Shown: one piece after another, positions 1 through 8,546 of the stretch
Position numbering within the stretch: the stretch's first letter is position 1
How the letters are laid out: each line of letters begins with the position of its first letter
Assembly: GCA_031363945.1 (NCBI GenBank)
Contig: JANLVJ010000011.1
Span: forward strand, 1-64,000
Source: JANLVJ01 sp031363945
Lineage (GTDB): Bacteria > Bacteroidota > Bacteroidia > Sphingobacteriales > Sphingobacteriaceae
Direction of reading: 5' to 3'
Length of the DNA: 64,000 bases
The notes under the pieces: model-generated
The model's database searches: none
What the model saw: the letters and a program-made list of their open reading frames with translations, nothing else
What the model was told of the DNA's origin: nothing
Program-made: the position numbers and the translations under genes

Positions 1-711
1 TGCACTTTCATGCTGGTTTCTACGCTCGCAAAAGCACAAGATGTTCAGTATAATCAGGTCATACCCGGAGACACTACTAAAAAGAAAAATATTATTGAGA
101 GGCTGGTTTTTTTAGCTTGGCAAAACAATCCTGACAACCATCAGCGTTATAATAATGCTGAAACCTTTAAATATGCCCAGAAAAAACAAAGCTGGGAATG
201 GCTGAATCAGGTTGCAATTCAGGGCAACTTAAATGAATACACTATTAATGGATCAAATACCTCTGGTTTATATTTTCCGCGATACAATATAGGGGTAACA
301 ATACCCCTGGGAATATTTTTTACCTCTCCTTATGCCACCAAACAGGCAAAAGCTGCTTATCATGAGTCTCTTGACCGTATTAACAGCCAGAAAATGGAAA
401 TTAGAAATAAAGTTACTGATGCCTGGGAAATATACAGGATGTATCATCGTACGATGACCATTCAACAGCAAATCAATGAAAATGCTTATGCTGATTTTTT
501 AAGTAATGAAAAGAAATTTAAAAGCGGTAAGATAACCCTGGCTATGTATAATACCTCACTGATCAGATACAGCGATATCCTCTTACAAAAAATTGTTCTC
601 GACAAAAATCTGGCAGTTTCGAAATCAGATCTTGAAAGACTTATCGGTGTCAGACTTGAGCGGGTTATTTCCGACAACGTGGTAGATTCGCCAGAAGACA
701 AAAAATATTGA
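1..711 (+). CDS. TolC-like outer-membrane efflux protein, 5' end outside window
   Basis: The frame is open to the left edge of the window, and the first visible residues (LVSTLAKAQ then DVQ) look like the end of a signal peptide, so the true start lies upstream. The rest is mostly long amphipathic helix with a short beta-like stretch near residues 80-100 (YFPRYNIGVTIPLG), the pattern of the barrel-entry and coiled-coil helices of TolC-family proteins. At about 230 residues it is roughly half a normal TolC, so it would supply one repeat only. It precedes two glycosyltransferase genes, so a role in polysaccharide export is possible, but this is inference. The family call is moderate confidence. 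Confidence 0.6.
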   Translation, partial: CTFMLVSTLAKAQDVQYNQVIPGDTTKKKNIIERLVFLAWQNNPDNHQRYNNAETFKYAQKKQSWEWLNQVAIQGNLNEYTINGSNTSGLYFPRYNIGVTIPLGIFFTSPYATKQAKAAYHESLDRINSQKMEIRNKVTDAWEIYRMYHRTMTIQQQINENAYADFLSNEKKFKSGKITLAMYNTSLIRYSDILLQKIVLDKNLAVSKSDLERLIGVRLERVISDNVVDSPEDKKY

Positions 712-747
712 TCAGACAAAATCATAATCAATTTTGGCGGTAATAAC

Positions 748-2355
748 TTGACCAAAATGATTAATACTGAAGGTATCAGGGCACAAGCCATATATATAAG
801 GGCTACACTTTCTACCATACTGGTATGGGCAATCTATGTCATACTCATGCCCGTTAATAGAACTGAAAATGATGATGGTTATCATTATGCCTACTTGCTT
901 CTTCACGGTAATAGTGAACAGCTATATCAGTCAAGATTCCCTTTGTTCCTGCCTTTTGAGAAACTTATAGTCAATGTTTTTTACAGCTGCCATATAGCAG
1001 TTGACCCATATAAAAGTATGATCTGGGTGAGTAGTATATTTGCAGCCGCAGCATTATTCATGTTTTATCTGATTGCAAGAAGGCGATTTATGATAAGCCA
1101 TCAAAGTTCATTACTGGCCATGCTGCTATTAGCTTTTAGTTATGGTTTCTGGCGCTATGCAGTTGAAGCCGAACTTTATTCGATCTCACATTTCCTGATC
1201 TTTACCACACTTTATTTATTAAGCAGCACGGTAAAAGAAAAAACATTCAGGATTGTTCAGGCAAGTTTTATTGCCTCCGTTGCTGTTTTATTTTATAAGC
1301 CTAATTTCATTCCTCTTTTTCTTGCGTTTCCATGCTATTTCCTGGTTATGAAAGCCTATAAGCAGTATATCCTATTTCTACTAACGGGTGCATTTTTTAT
1401 ACTGCTGGGCTACCTTGTGATTTTTTTTAGCGTTAAAGTAAGCCAGACAACTTATTTGTCATATTTATTTTCAGGTGGGGATGGAAATAAAGGAAATTTT
1501 TTAATGAGTATTTTTGTTTATCTGTCCGATATCGCATCAACAAACTACCTGTATGGGTTTACCTTAATTAAAAATTTAATACATCAGCGATTTCCTGCTA
1601 ATATGATAGTTGAAGAAATCATGACAGCTTCTTTCTACCCCTTGTTAAATTTAATTGCTGTTTTTACTACTATCAGTTTAATAATTACTGGCATATACCT
1701 GGTTTACCGAAGGTTTAGATTAAAAACAAATAGTAAAAAAAGCAATGAGTTAAACGGGCTGAAAACCGTAATATTTATCTGGTTAATAATTTACTGTCTG
1801 ATTCTTTCAATTCTTGACCCTAATTCTCCAGAACCCTGGATGATGCTTGTGCCACCTTTCTTTTTTATCATCGGTTTTGATCTGATTTATAAATTTGAGG
1901 TTAATGCCAGCTCATATGCCTATCGTGCCTGTTATATTTTGCTCGGTTTTTTAATTTTACATAACCTTGCTGCAGCTGTCATTCCAAATATGAATAAAAA
2001 TTCAGATTATAATAATAACCAGGGTAGGCAGATTATTTCAAAGGCAACTAAAAATGATGTTATTATTTGCTTCGGTTCTTACACCGAATTTTATTACCTG
2101 CAATATTATTCACAGGCAAAAGTCATAAATGCCAATGATGATTTATCAGCATTTAAACAACTAGTGAACCAAACCCTAAGTAAAAAAAGGAACGTATACT
2201 TAAGTAATGATGTAATTTACCCTGTTGATGTGATCAGATTCAGAAAACCACAAAATTATAAATTATTAAAACAGTTAATCTCTGGATATAAAATTTTAGG
2301 CCATGATAAACCGGGTACTTTTCAAAATCCAGGCTACTACACTCTGAGTATTTAA
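748..2355 (+). CDS. Polytopic membrane glycosyltransferase-like protein (GT-C type)
   Basis: A 535-residue protein dominated by hydrophobic segments (about ten or more membrane helices). An acidic motif NDDGYHY at residues 41-47 follows the first helix. An early Asp-Asp or Asp-Glu in the first extracytoplasmic loop is the hallmark of GT-C enzymes, which transfer sugars from polyprenyl-phosphate donors. The C-terminal ~130 residues are soluble. The first start is TTG at 748; an ATG at 757 is an equally plausible start. The GT4 glycosyltransferase follows after 17 bp, so the two are probably co-transcribed for surface glycan or glycolipid synthesis. The exact substrate cannot be read from sequence. 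Confidence 0.6.
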   Translation: MTKMINTEGIRAQAIYIRATLSTILVWAIYVILMPVNRTENDDGYHYAYLLLHGNSEQLYQSRFPLFLPFEKLIVNVFYSCHIAVDPYKSMIWVSSIFAAAALFMFYLIARRRFMISHQSSLLAMLLLAFSYGFWRYAVEAELYSISHFLIFTTLYLLSSTVKEKTFRIVQASFIASVAVLFYKPNFIPLFLAFPCYFLVMKAYKQYILFLLTGAFFILLGYLVIFFSVKVSQTTYLSYLFSGGDGNKGNFLMSIFVYLSDIASTNYLYGFTLIKNLIHQRFPANMIVEEIMTASFYPLLNLIAVFTTISLIITGIYLVYRRFRLKTNSKKSNELNGLKTVIFIWLIIYCLILSILDPNSPEPWMMLVPPFFFIIGFDLIYKFEVNASSYAYRACYILLGFLILHNLAAAVIPNMNKNSDYNNNQGRQIISKATKNDVIICFGSYTEFYYLQYYSQAKVINANDDLSAFKQLVNQTLSKKRNVYLSNDVIYPVDVIRFRKPQNYKLLKQLISGYKILGHDKPGTFQNPGYYTLSI

Positions 2356-2372
2356 TTAACAATTCAAACAGG

Positions 2373-3494
2373 ATGAGAATAGGAATCGAAGCCCAGCGTT
2401 TATTCAGGCCTGATAAACACGGGATGGAAATCGTGACCCAGGAACTGATCAAACAACTACAGCTGGTTGATCAGCAAAACGAATATGTTTTATTTATAAA
2501 GCCTGATTGTGATATTGTGATATCAGAAACCCCAAATTTTCATATTGAGTACCTTAAGGGATCATACCCGGTTTGGGAACAAATCAGATTACCGAGAGCG
2601 TTAAGAAATCAGCATATCGATTTTCTGCATTGTACCAGTAATACAGGGCCTTTATACACGAAAATACCGGTAATGCTTACCTTACATGATATCATTTATC
2701 TTGAGCAGGTTGAGTTTAAAGGCTCAGCCTACCAGAACTTCGGGAACCTGTATAGAAGATCAGTTGTTCCAGGGCTCTTAAAAAAATGCAGGTATATACT
2801 AACGGTCTCAGAATATGAAAAGCAGGTAATTGCTGAAAAATTACCCTTCTCAAGAGACCACCTTCATGTCGTTTATAATGGAGTTAATCCTGTTTTCAGG
2901 CTCATTGATCAAGCGTACTTAAAAGACAATATCAGCGAGAAATATAAACTGCCTGAAAATTTCTATTTATTCTTTGGCAATACGGCACCAAAAAAAAATA
3001 CAGAGCGACTGATCCTGGGCTATGCTGCTGCCTGCCTTGAATACCCAGGACTGGGAGACCTGGTTATAACCGACTATTCTGAAGAACTCATACATAAACT
3101 GCTTCACGAGCCAAAATATCTACCCGTATTGCGTAAAATCTGCGTTTTGGGTCATATTCCTCATGAAGAAATACCGGTCTTCTATAATCTGGCTAAAATT
3201 TTCCTTTATCCTTCAATCCGGGAAAGTTTTGGAATGCCCATTATCGAAGCTATGGCATGCGGTACTCCCGTGATTACCTCAAATACATCTTCTATGCCTG
3301 AAGTAGCAGCTGATGCAGCTGAACTCATAGACCCATTTAGTATTGAAGAGATAACAATGGCTATCTTAAAGCTTGATAGCAATACCAAACTTTACGCTGA
3401 ACGTATAGAAGCGGGTCTGATTAGAAGTCGCTTTTTTAGCTGGGAAAAGACAGCCCTGTCAGTTTTGGAATTCTATAAAAAAATGGCAAATTAA
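2373..3494 (+). CDS. Family 4 (GT-B) glycosyltransferase
   Basis: The 373-residue protein has the two-lobed GT-B layout: an N-terminal acceptor domain starting MRIGIEAQRL and a C-terminal nucleotide-sugar domain with the EX7E motif (E284 and E292 in RESFGMPIIEAMACGTPV), typical of retaining GT4 enzymes. The loop FFGNTAPKKNT (residues 200-210) is the usual start of the donor domain. It should transfer a hexose or deoxyhexose from an NDP-sugar to a growing glycan at the cytoplasmic face of the membrane. It follows the GT-C-like gene closely. Its last 4 bp overlap the end of the convergent DUF2071 gene. Confidence 0.85.
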   Translation: MRIGIEAQRLFRPDKHGMEIVTQELIKQLQLVDQQNEYVLFIKPDCDIVISETPNFHIEYLKGSYPVWEQIRLPRALRNQHIDFLHCTSNTGPLYTKIPVMLTLHDIIYLEQVEFKGSAYQNFGNLYRRSVVPGLLKKCRYILTVSEYEKQVIAEKLPFSRDHLHVVYNGVNPVFRLIDQAYLKDNISEKYKLPENFYLFFGNTAPKKNTERLILGYAAACLEYPGLGDLVITDYSEELIHKLLHEPKYLPVLRKICVLGHIPHEEIPVFYNLAKIFLYPSIRESFGMPIIEAMACGTPVITSNTSSMPEVAADAAELIDPFSIEEITMAILKLDSNTKLYAERIEAGLIRSRFFSWEKTALSVLEFYKKMAN

Positions 3495-4201
3495 AATTTG
3501 GTTCTTTTCCATTTAACAGCAATATCAGACCCTATAGCAAGCATGATTGAGTTTGGAAGGGTCGTAGAAAGTGAAGCAAATGCCTCACCATACATGGCTG
3601 AAAAATCACAGACTATACTTGAATAGTCAATTTTATTAATCATCCAGCTAATATGGGCTATCATATATTCCTGAGAAATATTTTTAGAGATCTGGGTATA
3701 TCCATAATAATGCTCAAAAATAAATTCTTCAATACTTCCTTTCACCATAACAGTTTCTTTGGGAGTAGCTTTAACTTTAATAAAGTTCCACGCACCTTTT
3801 ATTTTCCAAAAATATTCGATCTTTTTTTCAGACTCATTAATTTCCCAGTGTCTCTTGGTAGGTATAGCCGTATAATGCTCTTTATATAATTTATTTGCCA
3901 TCCAGGCAACTACTTTATATGGCACTGTTTCATTGATAAATACGACTCCCCTTTTCACATTTTTACCATCTCTGCGGATTACATAAAACCTCAGATTGAT
4001 TTCTTCAAACGTATCAAAAGGACCAGCTGAAACTCCAAATAACTGGATATTTGTAAAAAGAAAACCTACCAGGCTTACATAAGTCTGGCCTTCAAAATAA
4101 TCAAGTTCGGTACCTGCAGGTAAAAATGGTTTTAAAATTTCTGGAGATACAGCATAATTTGCCATAATCAGGTTTTGCCATCTGGCTGTCATGAAATTCA
4201 T
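3491..4201 (-). CDS. DUF2071 (YqjF-like) protein
   Basis: The 236-residue protein has the N-terminal pattern of the DUF2071/YqjF family (ARWQNLIMANYAV, FLPAGTELDYFEGQTYVSLVGF, then an FEEINLRFYV block). Its function is unknown. The start ATG overlaps the stop of the photolyase-like gene as ATGA, so it is the last gene of a four-gene operon: SDR, flavin reductase, photolyase-like, DUF2071. DUF2071 genes often sit near photolyase-like genes in bacteria (general recollection), so a light-response association is plausible but unproven. Confidence 0.8.
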   Translation of the reverse strand: MNFMTARWQNLIMANYAVSPEILKPFLPAGTELDYFEGQTYVSLVGFLFTNIQLFGVSAGPFDTFEEINLRFYVIRRDGKNVKRGVVFINETVPYKVVAWMANKLYKEHYTAIPTKRHWEINESEKKIEYFWKIKGAWNFIKVKATPKETVMVKGSIEEFIFEHYYGYTQISKNISQEYMIAHISWMINKIDYSSIVCDFSAMYGEAFASLSTTLPNSIMLAIGSDIAVKWKRTKF

Positions 4202-5733
4202 TGCCCGGGTTCTAGTGTTGTCAGATAGTCATTGGCATGCTTTAAATGAGTTTTTTGCTTTTGTTCATCCATTTTGTCAAACATGTGAACCAGCATTCCA
4301 AGTCTGGGGTTGTTCAAAAAAAATAGGCGATGAACATGCATGAAACGCCAGAAAAGTCCATCCCAGATTAATTGCCAGGAACCCTTATCCCAGTTACCCA
4401 TTTTCATCAGGTAATTACTGCCACTGATATAAGGTTTTGTTGTCATCAGACCACCATCAGCAAACTGAGTCATGCCATATACATTGGGTACCATCACCCA
4501 GTCATAGGCATCTATATGCATTTCCATAAACCAACGAAATACTTCATCAGGGTCAAATTCACATAATAAGAAGAAGTTTCCTATAACCATTAACCGCTCA
4601 ATATGATGAGCATAGCCGCTTGTCAGCGTTTTTTTGATTACCAAATCTACAGGATGAATTCCTGTGTCGCCTGTCCAGAAAGAAACAGGAATCTTTCGGG
4701 TAAAACCCCAGTAATTACGGGTGCGCTGAAATAGGCCTTCCTTTTCATATACAATTCGAATAAATTCTCGCCAGCCCATAATCTGACGAATAAAGCCTTC
4801 TAAAGAATTTAGTGGAATCTCATTCATTGAAGCATATTCTAGAGCCTCAGTTATTACCTGAGCCGGAGTCAAGAGACCGATATTGATCATCGCACTTAAC
4901 ATCGAATGATATAATACGGGAGCTGTCTTGACCATTGCATCTTCATAAATGCCAAACTTAGCAAAACGCTCTTCGAAAAAACTTTTGAGGGCTTGTTCAG
5001 CCTGGTCAAAGGTTACAGCATAAAATCTGGCATTTTCTGGTGTTTCAATTTTATGTGAAGATTCACTAAAAGGGGCATTTACAGAACCATAATTTGTTTT
5101 AAAGTTAGTTTCAATATACTGACGGGCTTCAAAAATAAGTTCGTCAGGTTCAAAAATACTTAGGGGCGGAACCACTTCTTTTGGTGGAAATCGCTCTCTG
5201 TTTTCTGCATCAAAACTCCATTTACCACCTAGTGGTTTTCCATCTGCTTCTACCAGAATCCGTTGTTTTTTACGTTGCCAGAGATAAAAATCAGATTGAA
5301 AATAAGATTTTTTACTTGAAAAAAAGGCATCTGCTTCGGCCAGGGGATTTATAAAGTAGGGAGTTTCATATTGAACAGGTTTGATATCTTCTTTTTCAGC
5401 AGTTTCACTAATTTTATTTTGAAGGAACGTATCAACTGGGTTAGCAAAATGTATTTCTTTTATATCATTGGAGCTTAGATGCATTATCAGTTTTGAAATA
5501 ACTGATAGTTCAGAAATACTTTCAATATAATTTACATTGAAGCCTTTTGAACTTAAATAGCGTTCATAAAATTTCATACTGGCCCTGTGAAGAATCAGTT
5601 TTTGCTTATTATAATTGAACTGCCTGAAAAAAAGATGTTCTTCTATTAAATAAATTACCCTGGTAACAGTAATGGCAGGATGTACTTTAAATAACTGATG
5701 CGGAAAAATCAGGGTAACCGCCGTTTTATTCAT
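4198..5733 (-). CDS. Cryptochrome/photolyase-family protein (FeS-BCP/COG3046 type) lacking Fe-S cysteines
   Basis: The 511-residue protein matches the prokaryotic (6-4) photolyase-related family. It has an N-terminal Rossmann-like domain (TLIFPHQLF), then a helical FAD domain with IRQIMGWREF (315-324), YAHHIERLMVIGNF (374-387), IDAYDW (407-412) and FADGG (424-428). Family members such as Agrobacterium PhrB bind a [4Fe-4S] cluster through four Cys. Here the only Cys is C391, and the region that normally carries three cluster Cys reads MGNWDKGSWQLIWDGLFWRF (445-464). A cluster with four Cys ligands is therefore impossible. It could be a flavin photoreceptor or a repair enzyme that has lost the cluster. 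Genes on both sides are co-transcribed. Confidence 0.9.
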   Translation of the reverse strand: MNKTAVTLIFPHQLFKVHPAITVTRVIYLIEEHLFFRQFNYNKQKLILHRASMKFYERYLSSKGFNVNYIESISELSVISKLIMHLSSNDIKEIHFANPVDTFLQNKISETAEKEDIKPVQYETPYFINPLAEADAFFSSKKSYFQSDFYLWQRKKQRILVEADGKPLGGKWSFDAENRERFPPKEVVPPLSIFEPDELIFEARQYIETNFKTNYGSVNAPFSESSHKIETPENARFYAVTFDQAEQALKSFFEERFAKFGIYEDAMVKTAPVLYHSMLSAMINIGLLTPAQVITEALEYASMNEIPLNSLEGFIRQIMGWREFIRIVYEKEGLFQRTRNYWGFTRKIPVSFWTGDTGIHPVDLVIKKTLTSGYAHHIERLMVIGNFFLLCEFDPDEVFRWFMEMHIDAYDWVMVPNVYGMTQFADGGLMTTKPYISGSNYLMKMGNWDKGSWQLIWDGLFWRFMHVHRLFFLNNPRLGMLVHMFDKMDEQKQKTHLKHANDYLTTLEPGQ

Positions 5734-5778
5734 GTCGGGTATACTTTATTGAATACGTTCGTTCACAATCAAAAAATA

Positions 5779-6423
5779 TCATTTGGTAAATTCTTCAGGA
5801 AGGGTTCCAGGTTTAGCATACGTGAGCCGGCTAAGTTTTTGTGTAAGATGATAGCTGTCTAGGCCCGACAGAGTTACGGTACCAGCTGCTTCAAGATCTA
5901 TGAAACCATCGGGCCTGAGACTGACTTCGGGAATAAAGCATTCCATAACCTTTCCAATTATCAGGATTGTACCATTAACAGCAAGATCAATACGTTCTAG
6001 AAATTGCATTCCGATTTTGACCTTACTTGCTTTTACATATGGGGCCTTGAACGTACCAGAATATTCAGTTTCAAGAAAGGTCACCTCAAATTCTGAAATT
6101 TCCCGGTCATAACGCGCAGAAGTCTGATGCCCTTGCTTATAGATTTGCTCATTCAGGTGATTAATTGTATAATATCCTGTTTGAATAATATTTTCAAGTG
6201 TATGCCTGTAAACTTTATCGGGTCTGATGATCATACCATATACTGGTGGGTTTGACCCGATATGAAATAAGGAGCTAAAGATTGCAAGATTTGTCTTATG
6301 TTCATTATTTTCTGTACCAACCAGAACCACGCTTTTAAAACCTCCCAAGGAGTTAATAAACACAGCCCTGTATCTGTCTTCAAGACCAGCAATATCATTA
6401 CTACCCAGTTTAAGCATTTCCAT
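5779..6423 (-). CDS. Flavin reductase-like FMN-binding split-barrel protein
   Basis: The 214-residue protein resembles the flavin reductase-like/flavoredoxin family: an N-terminal FINSLGGFKSVVLVGT, then TNLAIFSSLFHIGSNPP and a MIIRP strand, typical of FMN-binding split barrels that reduce or bind flavin. Its ATG overlaps the stop of the SDR gene (TAATG), and the photolyase-like gene follows 45 bp downstream, so it belongs to the same operon. A plausible but unproven role is to supply reduced flavin or act as redox partner to the photolyase-family flavoprotein. Confidence 0.82.
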   Translation of the reverse strand: MEMLKLGSNDIAGLEDRYRAVFINSLGGFKSVVLVGTENNEHKTNLAIFSSLFHIGSNPPVYGMIIRPDKVYRHTLENIIQTGYYTINHLNEQIYKQGHQTSARYDREISEFEVTFLETEYSGTFKAPYVKASKVKIGMQFLERIDLAVNGTILIIGKVMECFIPEVSLRPDGFIDLEAAGTVTLSGLDSYHLTQKLSRLTYAKPGTLPEEFTK

Positions 6424-7109
6424 TACATTTTCAAGCTAGACATACCACCGTCAATATGTAGAACCTGTCCGCTTATCCATGACGCATCATCACCGAGTAG
6501 ATAAACGGCAAGACTTGCGATATCATTGGGCATTCCGATTCGCTTCAACGGATGGCGTTCAGCCGACTGAGCGACTTTTACGTCATTATCTGTAAGCCTT
6601 ACTGTCATCTGGGTTTTGACCAAGGAGGGTGCAATTGCATTTACTCTTATTTTTGGGGCAAACTCAGCTGCCAGTGATTTCGCAAACCCTTCAATTGCAC
6701 CCTTGGAAGCTGCAATAGAGCTATGATAATTCATACCTGTCCCAGCTGCTACAGAACTAAAAAGTACAATCGAAGCATTTTCAGCTAATAACAGGTTTGG
6801 TAAATAAGCCTGAATAAGTTTTACTGCCCCCAATAGGTTAATTTCGAAATCAGCAAGAAAGTCTTGTACTTTTAAGCTTTTAAAGGGTTTCAGGTTTAAT
6901 GAACCCGGACAATAAACCAGACCATCAAGCGGTCCTTCAATGACTGGTGGTTTTTCGTCAGCGCGTACATCATAGGTAGTATGTTCAGCGATGTTTAAAT
7001 CAGGACGATTTCTTGAGATTGATAAGACGTGGTTACCACCTGCTATCAATTTATCTGCAATAGCAAAACCAATTCCTGAGCTGGCGCCGGCAATTAAAAC
7101 TTTCTTCAT
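6423..7109 (-). CDS. SDR-fold protein with Ile at the catalytic Tyr position
   Basis: This 228-residue short-chain dehydrogenase/reductase-fold protein has the NAD(P)-binding motif GASSGIG (8-14), the structural Asn (N91), catalytic-type Ser (S118/S119) and a Lys (K136). The canonical YxxxK, however, reads IAASK, so the proton-donating Tyr is Ile132. Y128 and H129 lie four and three residues before it and could substitute, or the protein may be a non-canonical binder of NAD(P)H. The C-terminal IDGGMSSLKM is normal. It is the first gene of the photolyase-like operon, divergent from the phosphoesterase gene. Related Tyr-less SDRs exist in other bacteria (recollection). Confidence 0.85.
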   Translation of the reverse strand: MKKVLIAGASSGIGFAIADKLIAGGNHVLSISRNRPDLNIAEHTTYDVRADEKPPVIEGPLDGLVYCPGSLNLKPFKSLKVQDFLADFEINLLGAVKLIQAYLPNLLLAENASIVLFSSVAAGTGMNYHSSIAASKGAIEGFAKSLAAEFAPKIRVNAIAPSLVKTQMTVRLTDNDVKVAQSAERHPLKRIGMPNDIASLAVYLLGDDASWISGQVLHIDGGMSSLKM

Positions 7110-7164
7110 CCGGAGATAACAATAAAGAGGGCTGTCAGTTTAAATTAATTAATAAACGCAAAAA

Positions 7165-7683
7165 ATGATAAAGATATTATTGCTTTCTGATACGCATTCA
7201 ATTATTGATCAATTCATTATGAAGTATATCCAGGAGGCAGATGAGATCTGGCATGCAGGTGATATTGGAAGCAAAGAAGTACTTGATAAGTTAGAATCTA
7301 CAGGAAAACCGCTTAGGCTTGTTTATGGAAATATTGACGGTCAGGAAATAAGGAAGATGGCTCCAGAAATAATTGGATTTGTAATTGAAGGCGTTCGGGT
7401 TATAATGACCCATATTGGTGGTTATCCAGGTAGATATTCTGTGACAACAAAAGACATGTTGAAACGTGAGAAACCTGACCTTTTTATTTGCGGGCATTCA
7501 CATATTCTAAAAATAATCTATGATAAGGAATTAAAATTCCTACACCTTAATCCTGGTGCAGCCGGACTTGAAGGTTTTCATCAAAAAAGAACCATGCTGC
7601 GCTTTACTGTTGATGAAAAAACAAGAATTGCTAATATGGAGGTGATAGAGCGGGATAAAAAAACAGAACCTCCGGAATTTTAG
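7165..7683 (+). CDS. YfcE/MJ0936-family metallophosphoesterase
   Basis: The 172-residue protein is a compact calcineurin-like phosphoesterase. All five metal-binding blocks are visible: SDTH (8-11), HAGDIG, YGNID, a late His in THIGG, and CGHSH. Length matches the YfcE/MJ0936 group, small cytoplasmic phosphodiesterases that act on model cyclic or aryl phosphodiesters with Mn2+ or Ni2+. The physiological substrate is unknown. It is transcribed divergently from the SDR operon with 55 bp between starts, and is followed by a convergent pentose-phosphate operon. Confidence 0.88.
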   Translation: MIKILLLSDTHSIIDQFIMKYIQEADEIWHAGDIGSKEVLDKLESTGKPLRLVYGNIDGQEIRKMAPEIIGFVIEGVRVIMTHIGGYPGRYSVTTKDMLKREKPDLFICGHSHILKIIYDKELKFLHLNPGAAGLEGFHQKRTMLRFTVDEKTRIANMEVIERDKKTEPPEF

Positions 7684-7802
7684 TTACACAGGTTTAAATT
7701 TTTATCGGTTATTACTAATAATGCATCTTGAAATAAGCAATATATCTCATGGATCAAAGGATTCAAATTCTGCTATGATTTGCCTGTTGCAAAACTGCCA
7801 GC

Positions 7803-8546
7803 CTAAACGATCGCGCTAAGCATGGCAGTTGAAAGATCTGAAGAAGCCTTTGTATCTAAAAACCAGCGAAGATTACCATCGACAGGTACGATTAGTTGTG
7901 CTGGTTTTAGCTGTATATCGCGATCACCCTCAAGAACTTCATGCAGGGTTTGAGCTTTATTAGCACCAAAAACAATAAATACAATTTCTCTTGCCATATT
8001 TATGAATGGCGCAGTCAGTGTAAGCCTGTTCATTTTTACTTCTTCAATATAGAGACCTTTTACCCAAGCAGTATGTTCAGTGAGCGCAGAAGTATATGGA
8101 AACAAAGAAGCTGTATGCGCATTTTCACCCATACCAAGCAGGATAAGATCAAATCCTGGCCCTTCAACTTGAAAAAACTCTTTTAAAATTTTATCATAAG
8201 CTTCTGCTGCTACATCTGGGGAAAGATTGCCGTTCATTCTAAAAATCTGATTTGCAGGAACAGGCACATTGTTCAATAAGGCATCGAATGTCATCTGCCC
8301 GTTATTCTGGACATCGTTATCTGCAACCATACGTTCATCACCCCAAAAAACAAATACTTTTTGCCAATCAATCTGATTGCTGATTGGAGGTGAAGACAAT
8401 AATTTGTATAATTCTTTAGGTGAACTGCCACCAGTCAGGCAAACAGTAAATTTACCCCTTTCCTTTATTGATTCTTTGCATTTATCAATAAAGAACTGAG
8501 CCAGGGCCTGGCTCAGTAGTGTAGGATTATCATAAACAAATATCAT
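7803..8546 (-). CDS. pgl: 6-phosphogluconolactonase
   Basis: The 247-residue protein has the DevB/NagB-like fold signatures CLTGGSSPKELY (36-47), VFVFWGDERMV and DLILLGMGENAHTASLFP. It hydrolyses 6-phosphogluconolactone to 6-phosphogluconate, step 2 of the oxidative pentose-phosphate pathway. Its ATG overlaps the zwf stop (ATGA), so translation is likely coupled to the enzyme that makes its substrate. It is the last gene of the six-gene pentose-phosphate operon. Confidence 0.95.
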   Translation of the reverse strand: MIFVYDNPTLLSQALAQFFIDKCKESIKERGKFTVCLTGGSSPKELYKLLSSPPISNQIDWQKVFVFWGDERMVADNDVQNNGQMTFDALLNNVPVPANQIFRMNGNLSPDVAAEAYDKILKEFFQVEGPGFDLILLGMGENAHTASLFPYTSALTEHTAWVKGLYIEEVKMNRLTLTAPFINMAREIVFIVFGANKAQTLHEVLEGDRDIQLKPAQLIVPVDGNLRWFLDTKASSDLSTAMLSAIV

